The position numbers and the translations under genes were made by a program. This document shows positions 1 to 12,602 of a DNA stretch of 64,000 bases, one piece after another. Every line of letters starts with the position of its first letter. The first letter of the stretch is position 1. This stretch comes from Pleodorina starrii (taxonomy: Eukaryota > Chlorophyta > Chlorophyceae > Chlamydomonadales > Volvocaceae): contig BRXU01000021.1 of assembly GCA_030267565.1 (NCBI GenBank), forward strand, positions 2,326,501 through 2,390,500, in the 5' to 3' direction. The notes beneath the pieces were generated by a model that was not told the origin of the DNA, searched no databases, and saw only the letters and a program-made list of their open reading frames with translations.

Positions 1-596
1 CGGGAATGCTTTAAAATCGAAAGCTTGACGGGGGGAGTGTTTGGGGGGTAATAAGAACGGCCCGGGGCGAGGGAACGCAACGCAGTTACCTGGAATATTA
101 CCTGAGGATTACCTGTTTGGGGGAGGCAAGAGCGTGAGAGCGTGCATGGCAGCATGGGGAGTGTTGCAAGGGCCGCGGGGGCAGGGAAGGGGCGTGAGGG
201 GCGGGGAGGGGTGGTGGTGGGTGGGTACCGGTAAGTGGGGGGCGGCGGGTGGGTGGGCGTGTGAAAGGGAACAGCCGGGGTCAAGGAGAAGTGCCCTGGA
301 TGGTGCCGTGTATGGGGTGATGCAACTCTAACTCCAAACGCCACGGCAGACGTTGCGGAGGGCCAGGTGCAGGGCCGCAAAACGCAAACTCCACACAACT
401 TCGACATTAAGCATCAAAAGCCATTCATCCCCACGTGAAGACCGCCCACCGGGTAACCCCCCGAGGCCGCTTGGTACCCCACGCCACCGCCGTCGCCGCC
501 GCCGCTTCGGCAGCCGCCGCCCACCCAATGGTTCCCACCCCTTTCCATCCCCGCCCTGTCCCTCCCCTGCCCCAGCCCGGTCTGGCACCCGATCAC
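1..596. other. Probable intron of the exostosin-like gene; no exon recognised
   Basis: The minus-strand exon ending at 597 leaves two bases of an open codon, so the gene continues to the left. The next expected block (Cys-rich EGF repeats, then the exostosin domain) is not visible here on the minus strand. The stretch holds one copy of a 74-bp dispersed repeat at 43-116 and G-rich low-complexity sequence. I infer an intron longer than about 600 bp. Confidence 0.4.
43..116 (+). repeat. 74-bp dispersed repeat, copy 1
   Basis: Near-identical inverted partner of 25834-25907. Relative to its host gene (minus strand) it has the same orientation as copy 2 relative to the cyclase-like gene. A fragment of the same family is at 24474-24492 (GGTAATTAAAACGGCCCGG). 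Confidence 0.85.
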
Positions 597-2344
597 CTGC
601 AGGGACACCTGAAGGTGCTGGGCTTGTCGGCGTTGCACCAGCCCTCCGGCCCAAACATGTCCGCGAACGGGGTGCCGCCCCACTCCACTTTGCGCCCTTG
701 CTCGTCCTGTGTGCCGTATATTATGGGTACGGTTGTGCGTACGGAGTACAGCCGGGCCGGTCCGGGGACGGTGCAGCAGCGCGCAGTTGCAGGGCAGGGC
801 GAAAGAGAGGATGCAAGGGTGTTGGTTGGACAGAACATGTTTGGATAGGTCGAGGGTGCGAGGGTGCGGGGTTGGGATTCCCCGCTCGTTGGCGGGGCGC
901 CATGGCTGGGTCTGTTAGCCAATGTCGCCAAGATCTGTCATTTCGCGGCGGTATCCCCCACCCAGCCTGTCAGCCCAGAGCCCTCCTCTCCCTTCTTCTC
1001 CGCCTCCTTGTCCTCCGCTGTTGTGCTGTTGCGCCGTACTCACCGTGCCTGGCGTGCACATGAACAGCGGCCGGCCCTGCTGCTGCGGCGGCGTGCCGGG
1101 GGCCGACCCCGGCGGCGCCTCCCGCCTGCCGTACTTGGTTTCGGGGGGGCAGTAGCACATCGCAATGTCGTCATCGCAGACGCCTGCGGCGGGGGGAGGA
1201 ACGCCCCCGGGGGAGAACAGGTCACGGGAAGGTCACAGTGGCACCACAGCGCGGGGGGGGGGAGCAGCAGCAACAACAAGAAGAGCAGGGGCGCAACAGT
1301 CGCAGCGCGCGCGGCTGCGTGTACAGGACAGCCGTGGCGGCGGCTCCCGCCGCCTCCCCCTCCCCCGCCCCCCCACCCACCCAGCCCCACCCACCCGCGC
1401 ATCTCGTGTGCGACCAGGCGGTCAGGTTGTGCCACCCCGCGTCCCGCTTGCCGGCCCCCATGTGGGCGCAGGGCCGCTTGCGGGGCTGGCTGCAGTCCGC
1501 GCCGCCCCAGCCGGCGGGGCAGTAGCAGAGCCCGTGTTCGTGATTGCAGACGCCCACGCCGCTGCAGTTGGCCGGGCAGGGCTTGTCGTGGTACTTTGGC
1601 GGGTACCGGGGGGCGGGATCCTGGGGGGCGGGGGGGCAACCGGGGCGGCAAGGCGGTGGGGGCCGTGATTGGAGGTGGTGCCGAGAGAGTAAGGGGGGGC
1701 GGGTGACGGGTGTGGCGGTGGGGTGGAGTGGAAGCTTGGAGAAAGGGAAGGGAAAGGGCGGACGCGCAAGTCCTCAGGTGGGCCCCGAAACCACCATTTC
1801 CCAACTCGCACGCACTGCAGGGTCCCCGCCGCAGCCTCAACCCTCCGCCGCCCCTGTACCCTACAGGGGCCCTGTATCCTTACCTGCACGAAGAATGCAG
1901 TGCAGTGCAGTGCGCAGTGCAGTGAGCAGTGCAGTGCAGTACAGCCCCGAACCCGCAGGACCCGTCAAGACCCCAACCCCGGTTCACTGGGTTCCGTTTG
2001 CCAACCCCAACCCCGTCCCTCCGCAGCTCCGCTGCGGCTGTATCTTCACCGCTGCGATTCCATTTACCCCTTTCCCCAACCCCCAACGCCTCCCCCACCC
2101 CAGACCCTCCCCCCCGACCGGAGACCGCCTCCGTCTCCGTCTTCGCTGCGGTATCTTCTTCTTACACCCCCAAGACCCTCCCCCAGACCGCCCCCACCTG
2201 GTTGAAGAACTGGTGGCACCAGGAGCCGCGGGTGAGGAAGCAGCGCTGCTCCGGAAGCTCCGGCAGCGGGTTGAGACTGCTGCGGTTGACCTGGGCCAGG
2301 ACCTCCCGCAGCGTCTCCTCGTTAATGTGGGCGTTCTCGTCGTC
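597..2344 (-). CDS. Exostosin-like (GT47) glycosyltransferase, EGF region only, partial
   Basis: Four exons join in phase on the minus strand: 2344-2198, 1620-1395, 1183-1044 and 706-597. They read through FLTRGSWCHQFF, an EGF-like module (CSGVGVCNHEHGLCYCPAGW, then GGADC), the stretch WHNLTAWSHTRCAG, a second Cys-rich block (AMCYCPPETKYGRREAPPG) and GPEGWCNADKPSTFRCPC. This order of blocks is what I know from the large family of volvocine secreted or Golgi proteins that carry EGF repeats before an exostosin (GT47) domain. Such enzymes are thought to act on cell-wall or matrix glycans. The catalytic domain would lie beyond the left edge and is not seen, so the enzyme assignment rests on the N-terminal region alone. 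The first exon with a signal or anchor segment was not found upstream of 2344. All introns are GT-AG. Confidence 0.75.
1896..1942 (+). repeat. GCAGT pentanucleotide microsatellite (interrupted)
   Basis: Seven or more GCAGT units with two short interruptions, in an exostosin-like intron. Confidence 0.85.
2125..2165 (-). repeat. Intronic repeat family A, copy in exostosin-like intron
   Basis: On the minus strand reads AAGAAGATACCGCAGCGAAG then GAGACGG, the family A core. Confidence 0.75.
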
Positions 2345-5237
2345 CTGGAAGGGGGGGCGGGGTTGGGGGTTGGGGTGGGGCGGGGACGGGGGTTTGAAGA
2401 GTAAATTTGCAACGGGGGTGGGGGTGGAGGTGGGTGGGGAGAGTGTAGCGGAGAGGAGAGGGGACGCGGTTGAGGAAGGCAAGCTGCGGACTTTGGGAGG
2501 GCGGGGTTGGGGTCCGCGGCGACCTTTCTGAGGGTGTGGAAGGAGGTGCAGGTGCGGGTGCAAAAAGAAGATACCGCAGCGGAGATGGAGACGGCGTTAG
2601 CGAACGGACCCGGAACCCGGAGCCATACTTACCGAACCCACGGGTGGGGGGTCCAAGAAGGTCCAAGGGCTGGGCTGCTACCTTAATCCCGCGCTGAACC
2701 GCGGGTCAGTCAGTCAGTCAGTTTGCAGTCCGCGCGGGATTTTGATTACGGTAGCAGCCGACACAACGATTGTCCTGAGGAGCCCCGGCCGCTTAGCGCC
2801 ATTTTGTTTGATCGTGTTCGTATCGTTATATCTTGGCGGCACCTGATGGCTCGCTGCAACCAGTACCCCGCGTTCGCAATGCCCTCTTCACAACACCCCC
2901 CCCCACCCACGGGCTCCGGCCTATACGTGGATAACCCCCCCCCTCGCCGTCATACGGAGCCAGGCCGTGTGCCGCATGACCGTGTGCCGGATCCGGGGGT
3001 CCGCGCAGAGAGCCGTATTTGTACGACTGCCGTGTTGGGGCACACGACAGATTGACAGACGGCAGCAAGGCACCCCGGACGACTGCACCCCGGTGGCACG
3101 AACCTCGTCATCCTGGGGGTGGGGATGGGGTGGGGATGGGGTGAGGGGAGGGCAGGTGGGGGCGAGGGAGGGGAGTCAGGGTGTGGGGTGGGACGCTGGG
3201 AGGAGGTGCCATGCGGGGTGGTGCCATGAGGAGACGGTCGGGGGAAGGGGAGCCCGAGAGGGTGGAGTGCGAAGATTACAAGAGTTACGAGGGGTTGTGG
3301 GGGTAACGAGTGATGTGCGGGAGGAGGGAGGGTGGGCTTGAGAGTTCCGGCGGGTGCGCAGCGACTGGCTGGCGCGCCCCCCCCCCCGGTGTGTGCAAAG
3401 GTTGGTTGATACCGGGCAAAGGATAAACACGACGACCAAGCGGTCGGAACAAAGACCGGCACACGCGTGCGGAGGCTTGTGCGTGGTATTCGCATTCCAG
3501 GCCTTCAGCACCGCCCTGATGTGTCGGCACTGAGGCGCAGCTGTGGGTTACAACGCGTGTTGAGCTAAGGCTCTCGGCTGTGGACCGTGAGAGATGGGAT
3601 GCGACGAGTCACCCTGGAGTAACTGACAGCTAGTTCTTTCCGTTTGCATCACACCTCACACCACCGGCCGCCCGCGAGTCGTCCTCGCCCGCATGACAGG
3701 CAGTAAGACAAACTGTCGATCCCCTGATGTGCCGATTCAAATTCTATCCGTAGAAACGTTATACTTATGCTGAATGATTTACCGCAGGCGTTCGCAGGCA
3801 TTCCCAAAAAAACAGGTATCTTGCGGCATAGCAAGGGGGACGACTAACCTGCAGCAGTTGTCGTCCATGTCCGCCCCTGTCTGTCATAAAAGAATAGCCC
3901 GGATGACGCACATGGCGTAGGCCCGGCTTGGTCAATGCTGGAGCGCCAGGCGCGCAGAGACGCTGCAAAAAGGAAACGGCCGTTCCACCTTGTGATCAAT
4001 CACCTACGCCTCATTTTGATGTTATCGATTCATAACCTCAAACAGCACTCACCCACACTAAGCACAGACCAGCGACCAAGGGAAGCAACTTAAAAAAGAT
4101 AGCTTTGTCAGCGGCCATTTTGTAACAGTCGCAGCACAAACGGATCACGTTACCCTACGCATCATTCTGTAATGAGCATGCCAAAACGATACTTGAAACG
4201 GCCGTCCCGCAGGAAGGTGCACTTGCGAAATGGTGCACGACGGTTGTACAAGTCCGATGGCAGCGATTCGATTGACGAGTTGAATCTCAAGCCCACTGGC
4301 CATCCTTGCGTATAATGATAAAAAATCTTCATCACTTAGAGCGTAACAAACAACATTGCCTGAGATAGCACTTCAAAACCAGTATCGTCGTCGTTGCGCC
4401 CGGCCGATAAGCCAGGTCCCCAACATGGGCAACGCTTTATCTTTGGTAAGCCACGATTGCATGTATGAGCAGCAATTCGTTATGTACTATCCATCGCTCG
4501 ACACGCCGGCAGCTGCTGGACGCACTCGCGCCCGACACACCCCACACTCGACTCATGGGCTGCCGGTTGAATTCCCTGTTACCCTGTGGCCGCAAAACTT
4601 CAACATTCCAGGCTGTTTCGATCGGCGTGCCCCTGATCGGAGGTGTGCTGGGGGCGGTATCCAGCCAAAAGGACGTGCTGACTTGGTACGCAGACACGCG
4701 AACACGGCGGCATACAATTGCGCGTTTTCAAATTACATTTGCTTTGACTTAACACTGGCTTGGCGCGGCTCGCGCACGGCCGCTGACAACGTTTGCTGAA
4801 AGTGTGTCAGTCCCGCAACGCATGTCGGAAGCGGTTCAACGCCTGTCCAATGTATGTGCTTGCTCCGATGCTTTCCTAGTGCGCCACCTTGGAGCTCGGG
4901 AGGGGCGTGCGCGCTGCGCGGCTGACATCACCCGTCAGACCGGCTCCTCGGAGCTCAACTGCCACTTAAACGCTAGTCGCGGCCGAGCTTCTGCGCCGGC
5001 TTTCCATGGCCAAGTGCCACGGGCGATAATTTCTATTTATCAAAATCGCTGCCTCCAAACGCATCTTTGCGGTGCCGCCTTCAATCGCGAATCTCTTCTT
5101 GTGGAGAAGTTTGAGGGTCGCTGTATGTCGGTCTGCCAAGTCGTCTGCCCGACGGATGGTCTCGACGCAGAGCTCCCAACCCCAGCGCGGGTCGCGCGAT
5201 CACGCGCATCGGCGCTGCCGCTCTACCGCCACCCCGC
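2345..5237. other. Unassigned stretch between the exostosin-like gene and TSPO
   Basis: The two flanking genes are divergent, so this stretch should hold the 5' exon(s) of the exostosin-like gene and both promoters. From about 3540 to 5000 the DNA is clearly less GC-rich than the genes around it. One dispersed-repeat copy lies at 2561-2613. Open frames such as 4356-4799 (plus) have no family resemblance I recognise and no supporting exon structure. I see no RNA gene or complete transposon. Confidence 0.4.
2561..2613 (+). repeat. Intronic repeat family A, upstream of the exostosin-like exon
   Basis: AAAAAGAAGATACCGCAGCG, then GAGATGGAGACGGCGTTAGC and GAACGGACC: the longest form of family A. 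Confidence 0.8.
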
Positions 5238-8200
5238 ATGCCTTCCCTTTCCATTATCCTCGTCTTGCTGTTGCGTCGTTGGCGGTGTGCGCCGAAAGAA
5301 AGCAGCGCCAGCCTGCAGACGGACAGCGCAGCACGGCCGCGGCCGCTGCCGCTCCGGGATGCATGTTTGCATGGACGCGAGACGGGAGGCGGGGCGGCGC
5401 TAGGGCCTTGAAGAGGGAGAAGCAAAGTGGGGAAGAAGTCCAGAGGCACGGCACCCGGTCTCGCAGCTGCACCGAAAGATCGAGATAGCCAGCCCCCAGC
5501 CCCAGCCCTCGAGGGCGGTGGTGGGAGTAACACGCACGTACCGCACTCGCTGCCGCCCCATATCCCCGACAACAACCCGGTCCTCAGAAACGAGTTGCGC
5601 TCGTACAAAGAACCTATATTACACCGCGCCTCCCCCAAACACGGTCGCCCCGGAGTGTCCAATGGATACCGATGGCGCCGTATCAGGCAGCGAGATGCAT
5701 GGATGGATGGCCCCTGCGGGATGGATGGATGGAGGGGTGGAAGGGGTTAAAAGCCGCAACAACACGTACCGACACGCACCGACACGCACCGACACGCAAC
5801 GCAGCAACACAACGGGGCACGCGATGCAACACATCGACACACGGAATGCCACCCTAACCCACCCCACGCCCCCCCAACCCCCTCCCCGCGGCCCAATGCA
5901 GGTACCCGACCATCAAGAAGCCTAGGTGGACACCGCCGGTGGGTGGCTGGGTGGCGGGGTTGGTGGGTGGGTGGTAAAAAGAAGTTACCGCAGCGGAGAC
6001 GCAGACGGGTGGGTGGGTAAGACCCTGCGCACCCCACCGCACCATGCCGCGTTGTCATGGCAGAACATGACAGGGACTCGCGGGTCGTAAAAGTTGACAC
6101 CGCGGCGACCGGACAGAACAGAAGCGACGCAGGTGAGCTCAACCAACCCCTGTAACATACTCTCCGACCCGCGGGTCATTACTGCTACGGGAAGGAAACG
6201 AGGGAGGCCGACTCGCTCGCTCGCTGGCGAGGCGGCCTGCCTGGTTGCGAGCCGACCCGCCCGGACACACGCACTACATTGAATCGGATTGGATTGGATT
6301 GGATGGGTTCGTCCGTCCGTCCTTTCACCCCCTCCCTAATCGTCGCTCGCCAGCCCATTAAGCCCATCTCTGTCGACATACACCCACACCCAGCACCGCC
6401 GCGGTGCCCTGCCTCCCCGCCCGCCCGCCCGCCTCCGCTCCTTCCGCTCCCTCCCTCCCCGTCTGTCTGTCTCCAGAACTTTCTGTTCGGGCCCGTGTGG
6501 ACTGCGCTGTACGTCATGATGGGTACGGCATCCTGGATGGTGTGGCGCCAGAAAGGTACGGCAGCGTGCACACATGGGGGGGGGGCCGGTTGGGGGGTGG
6601 GTGGGTTGGCCACTGGGTGTTGGTCTGGCGGCTCTCACCTTCGCCCCTCGCCCTTTTGCTGTCGTGTCCCCTTCCTCGCTGCTGCCGACAGCTTGCTAAT
6701 ACAGGCTGGCTGTCCCAGCCCCTCCTCCTTCCCCGCCTGCCCCCTGCCCCCCCCCCTGCTGCATTTTTAGCACGAATTGTAAGAGCATTATAAATATTTG
6801 GTACCCCCCTCTTCTCTCCTCCGTGTCAGGCAAGAACACGGTGGCCCTCAGTCTGTACGGCGCCCAACTGGTGCTCAACCTCATCTGGTGGGGGCTGGGA
6901 AGGGGGGGGGGGTTGCCGGCGGCGTGTGTGTGTATGTGTATGCGTGCATGCGTGAATGCATGGGCTCGCGCGCCTCTCTTGAGTTCGCGCGGCCGTGTGC
7001 GGGGTGTTGCCCACCTGCCTGCCTGCCTGCTCGCTTCGGGAACCGCGTCCCTCCCCGCCTGGCCCTGCCCGGCTGCTGCCTCCTGTCGGGCGCGTTCGTT
7101 ACTTCGCCTGAGACCGGGGTTTGCTTTACCGCCCGCCCTCCCGCCCTCCCTCCCGGCCGGCTGTTTGTCAGGAACCCGCTGTTCTTCAAGACCCACAAGA
7201 CGGATGTGGCGCTGGTGGATATCACCGGTGGGGGGGAGGGGAGGGAAGGAGGGATGGAGGGGGGCATGTGGGCGGGCGGGTGATGAGGAAGGCGATGGGT
7301 GAGGTACCGCGTGTATGTGTGGGAGGGGGGAGGGAAAGAGGCGGCGACGAGCTGGACCGCATCCGCGGGGGCGTGAGCTGTTGGCGGTTGTATACATATG
7401 TGTACGGTATATATGTGTGTTCTGGCCAGGCTGGGCTGGGCTGGGCTGGGCTGGGCTGGGCTGGGCTGGGCTGGGCTGGGCTGGACTGGACTGGACTGGA
7501 CCAGATGGGAACGCACTCGCTCGCTCGCTCGTTCCCGACGTTCCGAAAGGCTATTCGGATGCAGCCGCCGAGTCATTCTTCTCCACCATTATTTTCGTCC
7601 ACATACCCCCTCCACATACCCCCTCCACATACCCCCTCCACATACTCCCTCTCCTTTTTACCTCTCCCCGCCGCACAGCGCTGCTTGGCCTCGCCACCGC
7701 CGCCACCGTCGCCATGACACGCGCCACCAGCGCTGCCAAGCAGCTGCCGCTCATGGTGCCGTACCTGGTTTGGGTGTCGTACGCTACGGCACTCAACGCC
7801 AACATCTGCATCAACAACCCCTCCGAGCGCCTCATCAAGGTACACACGGGTCGGTATAGTGTGTGTGGTACGGCGCCGTACGGCACGGCACGATGCGTCT
7901 TCTAGGTAACTTGGATATGTCTGCGCGTGTTCTCCCCCACTCCCGTGTGGATAAATCCCCTTCCCACGCACGCACTGCAAACCACCTGGCGCGCCCCGCC
8001 CCGCCCCGCTCCGCCCCGCCCCGCCCTAGGCCATCCCCCCATATCCATGTGTGCATGTGTGTGTATGTGTATATCGCACCTACGGACCCCCCCTCCCCCC
8101 CTCCCCCCGCAACCCCCGCCCCCCGCAGCCCCGCAAGCAGAAGGCCAAGGAGGCCCGGGCGGCCAAGGACTCGGTCAAACCCTCTTCCGCGGTCAAGGAG

Positions 8201-10503
8201 GCGGCGGCTGCGGCGGTGACGGGCGTTGAGGCGGTCAAGGCGGTTTCGGAGGCGGTATCGGCGGGTGAGCGGGTGGGTGGGAGGGGTGGGGTGGAGGGGT
8301 GGAGTGGGGTGGGAGGGGTGCGGTGGGTGGGGCGGTATGAAGGGTGGTGGGTGGCTGGTACGTGGAGGCTGCGGGTGGGTCAGCGGTGGAGGGGAGGTGA
8401 AGGGGCAGGTGAGGTGAGGTCGGAGGTGGGTGAGGTGAGGTGAAGGGGCAGGTGGGTGGGGACTGGGGAGGTGGGTGGGTGGGTGGGTGGCAAGTGGGAC
8501 GGAGATGCACTTATCTGATCTGATCTGATTTGATCCGGCACCCCCACCCCCGCGGGCCCTTCTTTCGAAAGGCATGGCTAGATTGGTAGCCCCCGCTGGC
8601 CCCCTTGCATGCTTCCATTACCGCCGCTCGCTATCCCTGCCTTGCATCTCGCCGCCACCGCCGCCGCCCCCTGTTTCCCCCATGCCACCCCTCCCTCGCT
8701 CTTCCGTCCATCCATCCATCCATCCATCCCCCGCTCATCCTTCCCCCCAAAACGTTTGTCGCGGGCGTCACGTGGGTTACACGTGTCACCCGTGCCACGT
8801 GTCACCCGTGTCACCCGTGTTATGTCACTCGCACACACGGACGCATGTGCGCACGTACGTGCGCCGATGCCCGCCTCCGTTCGTCCGGGGCCGGTGGGCG
8901 GTGCCGGTGGGCGGGTGGCGCGCAGCTCGCTCGCGACAGTACGGCAAGGCAGCACTCGCGGCCGACAAGGTCCCCACGGCGGGTGGGTGGGTGCGTCATG
9001 CGTCATGCGTGTCGTCCCGCCTGCCTGGCACGGCACTTCCAAACACTGCGGACGATCCCGATATGGGTTTTTTCCCCATCTAGAGCGCTTATTTGTAAAA
9101 GATTCCATGGCTTCGTTTTCTTTGTCCGTCCTTATTTCTGCTACCCAACAAACGCTGCATGTATGCAATACGCTTTATCTCGCCGCCTTCTTGCTGCTGT
9201 CTGTCGTCTGCTGGTTCTCCGTGCCACGCTCCCCAGCAAGCCGTCCATGCCACGCCATGCCATGCAAGCCGGGGTTCGATTGGGCGTGTTGGGCACGCAC
9301 CCGGTTGACATCGCATGTGTGTGTGGGTGTGTGTGGTGTGTGGGTGGTGGGGGGGGGAGGAGAGCAGCGGGCAACCATCCAGGGACGAGGGCGGAGGGGG
9401 CAGGGGCAGCGTTGGACTGTCGGCCGGAGCCTCTTGTCTCGTGCGTCAGATCGTGCAGGCATAAACGTTACATCCACCTACTTTCCAACCTTTTTCCTAC
9501 TGCTGCTGCTGCTGATGTTGATGATGATGAGGAGGAGGATGGGGATGATGATGGGGATAATGATTCATTGCTAGCGAGCGGCGCTGACGGTATCGTTCCG
9601 CTTCTCCCTCCTTGCACACACACACACACATGTGGTACACGCACGCCCGCAGGCAGTGCCGCCGTGCAGCACGCCACCGCGGCCGCCAAGCCTGTGGTGG
9701 CGGCGGCGGAGGCAGTCAAGCACACGGCAGAGGGCGTCGCACACACCGTGCAGGGCGCGGTGAGTACGATATGTACGTGCGGCATGTACGTTTTGCGGGA
9801 GAGTACAAACCAACCAAGCATACGGTCGGACGGACGAGCGAGATGATGAGTGGACGAGCGAGTGGACCACCGGGCTAGTGGACGAGCGACACGAGTGGGA
9901 ATCGGGCCCCGGTATGCCCGCCCGGTCGCGTTGCCGCATCTATCTATCCGGGAGGTAGACATGATGTACATGGCCTGCCTTGGGTTTCGGAGCCGCCGCC
10001 GGCTGACTTACTTGGTTGTGAGGAGCGCGAGTTGGAAGGGGGGTGTGGCCAACCCGTGGGCGGGCAGGTACGGCAGAAGTCATCGCTACGGCAGCGAGGG
10101 CACTACGCGCACGATCGAGAGCGTTACATACATACACCGTACGTTGAAGCCCTATCACGCCCGCCCACGCTCGCATTGCCAAGCACCCACCCACCCACCC
10201 GCCAACCCGCCCACCCGCCTGCCCGCCGCACACCCGCCCACGCGATGGCGGTTGGTCGTCACCTCGCAGGGCGCCGCGCTCGGCGTCACCGCGCCCGAGG
10301 CCGCGCCGCCGCCCAGCGACACCGCCGGCACGACGAGCTCCACCATGGCTCCCGCCAGTCGGGCGATGGCGGCGGAGGTGCAGCGCGGAGCGGCGGCGGC
10401 GGCGGCGGCGGCGGGGGCCGCGGGGCTGGCCACCGCCGGCAGCAGCGCCAAAGGTGCGTCGGCGGCCATCGAGCAGGAGCTCAAAAAGGCGGGTGCCATT
10501 TGA
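5238..10503 (+). CDS. TSPO: TspO/MBR family protein (translocator protein) with Ala-rich C-terminal extension
   Basis: Exons: tentative 5238-5284, then 5902-5938, 6477-6555, 6830-6887, 7172-7227, 7679-7839, 8129-8264, 9653-9759 and 10270-10503, all phase-consistent, about 304 residues. The core reads [12 protein letters not shown], then [42 protein letters not shown] and [17 protein letters not shown]. These are the hallmark segments of the five-helix TspO fold, which binds tetrapyrroles and sterols in outer mitochondrial, plastid or ER membranes. The WxPP and GPVWT motifs and the helix-lining tryptophans are intact. After about residue 146 a 158-residue tail rich in Ala, Val and Lys follows (three exons), not present in typical TspO proteins of about 160 residues. 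The first exon ([15 protein letters not shown]) fits the phase but is a guess; the core is not. A TGTAA lies at 10523. Confidence 0.88.
5975..6008 (+). repeat. Intronic repeat family A, TSPO intron copy
   Basis: TAAAAAGAAGTTACCGCAGC then GGAGACGCAGACGG. Confidence 0.75.
7431..7500 (+). repeat. CTGGG pentanucleotide microsatellite
   Basis: Ten CTGGG units (7431-7480) followed by four CTGGA units (7481-7500) in a TSPO intron. Confidence 0.95.
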
Positions 10504-11653
10504 TGTTGGTGGTATGCTTTGGTGTAAGAAGTGGCACGCAGGCAGTTTGAGCGGTGGGCGGGGAGATGAGGTGACGTCCAAGCTTCAAGCTGAGCTTCCA
10601 GGTGATGGAGCGATAGCGCGGCGGTGCGGTTCGTGGTGGAGCGATGCATGAGGTGGAAAAGCAAACAAATGTTTACGGAGGAAGGAAGTGAGAGGGGTGC
10701 GTAGGGCCGCCCAGGCGCGGGGATTGTGGATGTACAGTGAGTGGGTGGTGGCAGGAGGCAGGTTGCATGTGCAGCAGGGCACTGGACGGAACGCGAGGAA
10801 AGCTTAAGGCGGCGGGAAGAGGCGAGGTGCCCGAGAGGATGCAGACCATGTGTGCGCGGAAGACATGCATACCTGCATGCATGCATGCGTGCCTCTCCAC
10901 TGCTGATGATGATAATGAGAATGACGAATGGATCCGGAGGCTGTGTTTGGTGGGGCGACGTATGTGGACTGGCGGCGGGCTGCGCGGGCGCCGCCAACAG
11001 TAGTGGTGGTGGTGGTGGTGGCTGGTTGGATGGATGGATGCGCGAGCAAGGGGCGCGGGCAGAAGTGCGCGGCCTTGCTTGAGACACAGCGGGGCGGCGG
11101 CTTCCGGACCTACTTCCATCGTATCATCACGCATCTGCATCTGCATCAGGATCCAGGCATCTGCATCTGCAATTCTGCATCTGTACAAAAGAACCGATTG
11201 TTCAGCGCTGAAGTAATTTACGCACGCAGCGGACGTACGTCGGCGGCGGTGGTCCGTCTGCCCCTGGTCTGCGCTTTTGACATGGTTGGTTTTGAGTGCG
11301 GAGTGTGTGTGTATGTGGCTAGCCAGTGCGTGTGTGTGTGTAGGGAAACGGGCGGAGGCAACGAAGTAGATAGTTGTACAGGAGGAGCTGCGGGGGTTTC
11401 TTTTTGCCGGTTGCATCGATGCTTGGTTGCATGCCTTAGATAGGACGAGACTGACGATGTTTGCCTTAAGACGGACCCCTGTTAACACGGCGGTTACGGT
11501 AGTTGCTGAAACAATTGGGTGTTGTTACAGCGGGCCCCAGGCCCTCGGAGGGTACGGCCAGCTGCTGGCCTAGCTGCCTACCGTATTCGTCTGCTGCCCA
11601 CACGGACTTCGATGCGAGCATGTATCCCCCTTGCTCGCTAGTCCCGCGTTGGC

Positions 11654-11720
11654 GTTGAAACGTTGAGGATGACGTTGAAACGTTGAGGATGACGTTTCAT
11701 GGCGTTGAAACGTCGTCCTC
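11654..11720 (+). repeat. 20-bp tandem repeat (2 copies) running into a hairpin
   Basis: Two exact 20-bp units (11654-11673, 11674-11693) begin GTTGAAACGTTGAGG. The end of the second unit plus 11694-11699 forms the left arm 11685-11699. It pairs with 11706-11720 over 15 positions around a 6-nt loop; 14 are Watson-Crick and one becomes a U-G wobble only in plus-strand RNA. Confidence 0.7.
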
Positions 11721-12449
11721 GCGCAGCTGCAGGCCAGCGAGCTAATGTTTAGCCCGGCACTACTAGCGCTCTTTGACCGGGAGCTATCTAAGCCTAAGAC
11801 ACGCATACCTTGGAGACGCAGCGGCGCACAAGGACGCACTTGCTGCACACTTGCGCCCAACTCTCTCAGCCCCTTACCGTTATGAACGGTCAACGAACAC
11901 GGCCAACATCCGCCGTGTTCTGATGGCGCGCTGTGGGATCGCCCACAATGGGCGGGGCTTCCACGGCATCCCCCGCGTCAGTCCCCTTGCGTTCACACAT
12001 GGACGGCAGCACGTGTGTATCTGTATGGCATCAAGCCAAGAAGGAAACGCACTCAGGGAAATCACCACACGACCAGGACACGTGCGACTCCCAACAAAAG
12101 CCTTTGCATGGTATTTGGGGGTACTGCGCGCTGCAGTCAGGGTGGTTTCGTCACCCTCCAGTTGGCGTATCCAAAAACAGTTGTCTCAACAGCCGCGCAA
12201 CTACCGGTAAGTTCAAGCGCATAGTTGTCAAGACACAGGAAGATGGCCTGCACCAAAGATTAAAGCCTAGCGTCCCAGCAGGCTTCCCATCGTGTCACGT
12301 CAAGCCCGCTGCGTCCTCAACACTTACGTCTCCAGCACAAAACACACGATATCACCCCCAACACCCCGGGTCTCACTTGCTCCCCACGCCTTGACGCAAG
12401 ATCGTGGTAACGCCGGGCTAAACGTTCGCAACGCCCCGTCTTGTGGGGA

Positions 12450-12454
12450 TTACA
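12450..12454 (-). terminator. Putative polyadenylation signal TGTAA of NOP10
   Basis: TGTAA on the minus strand, about 150 nt past the NOP10 stop. TGTAA is the established poly(A) signal of volvocine algae; use here is inferred. Confidence 0.4.
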
Positions 12455-12602
12455 AGCTACATGGAGAACCCTAACACCCTTGCGAAGCCCGCTGGCGACG
12501 GCACGGCGCCAGACCCAACCGCCTAGTCTCTATCTGCTCGCAGCGCACACCCCATCAGATTCCAGTATTACACTCGCACCCACACATTACTCCTCCCTCT
12601 GC

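Larger units (their letters stand above)
10504..12602. other. Intergenic stretch between convergent TSPO and NOP10
   Basis: It contains the 3' ends of both genes. From 11130 to 11200 there are degenerate CATCTG repeats. At 11654-11720 a 20-bp tandem repeat runs into a short inverted repeat. The open frame 11773-12210 (plus, 145 codons) shows no recognisable family and no exon signals around it, so I do not call it. Confidence 0.4.

Noticed and set aside
8605..9846. 413-codon plus-strand frame
   Set aside because: It lies in the long TSPO intron and only its end (9653-9759) is a real exon in that frame; the rest is low complexity with Cys/Arg/Pro bias.
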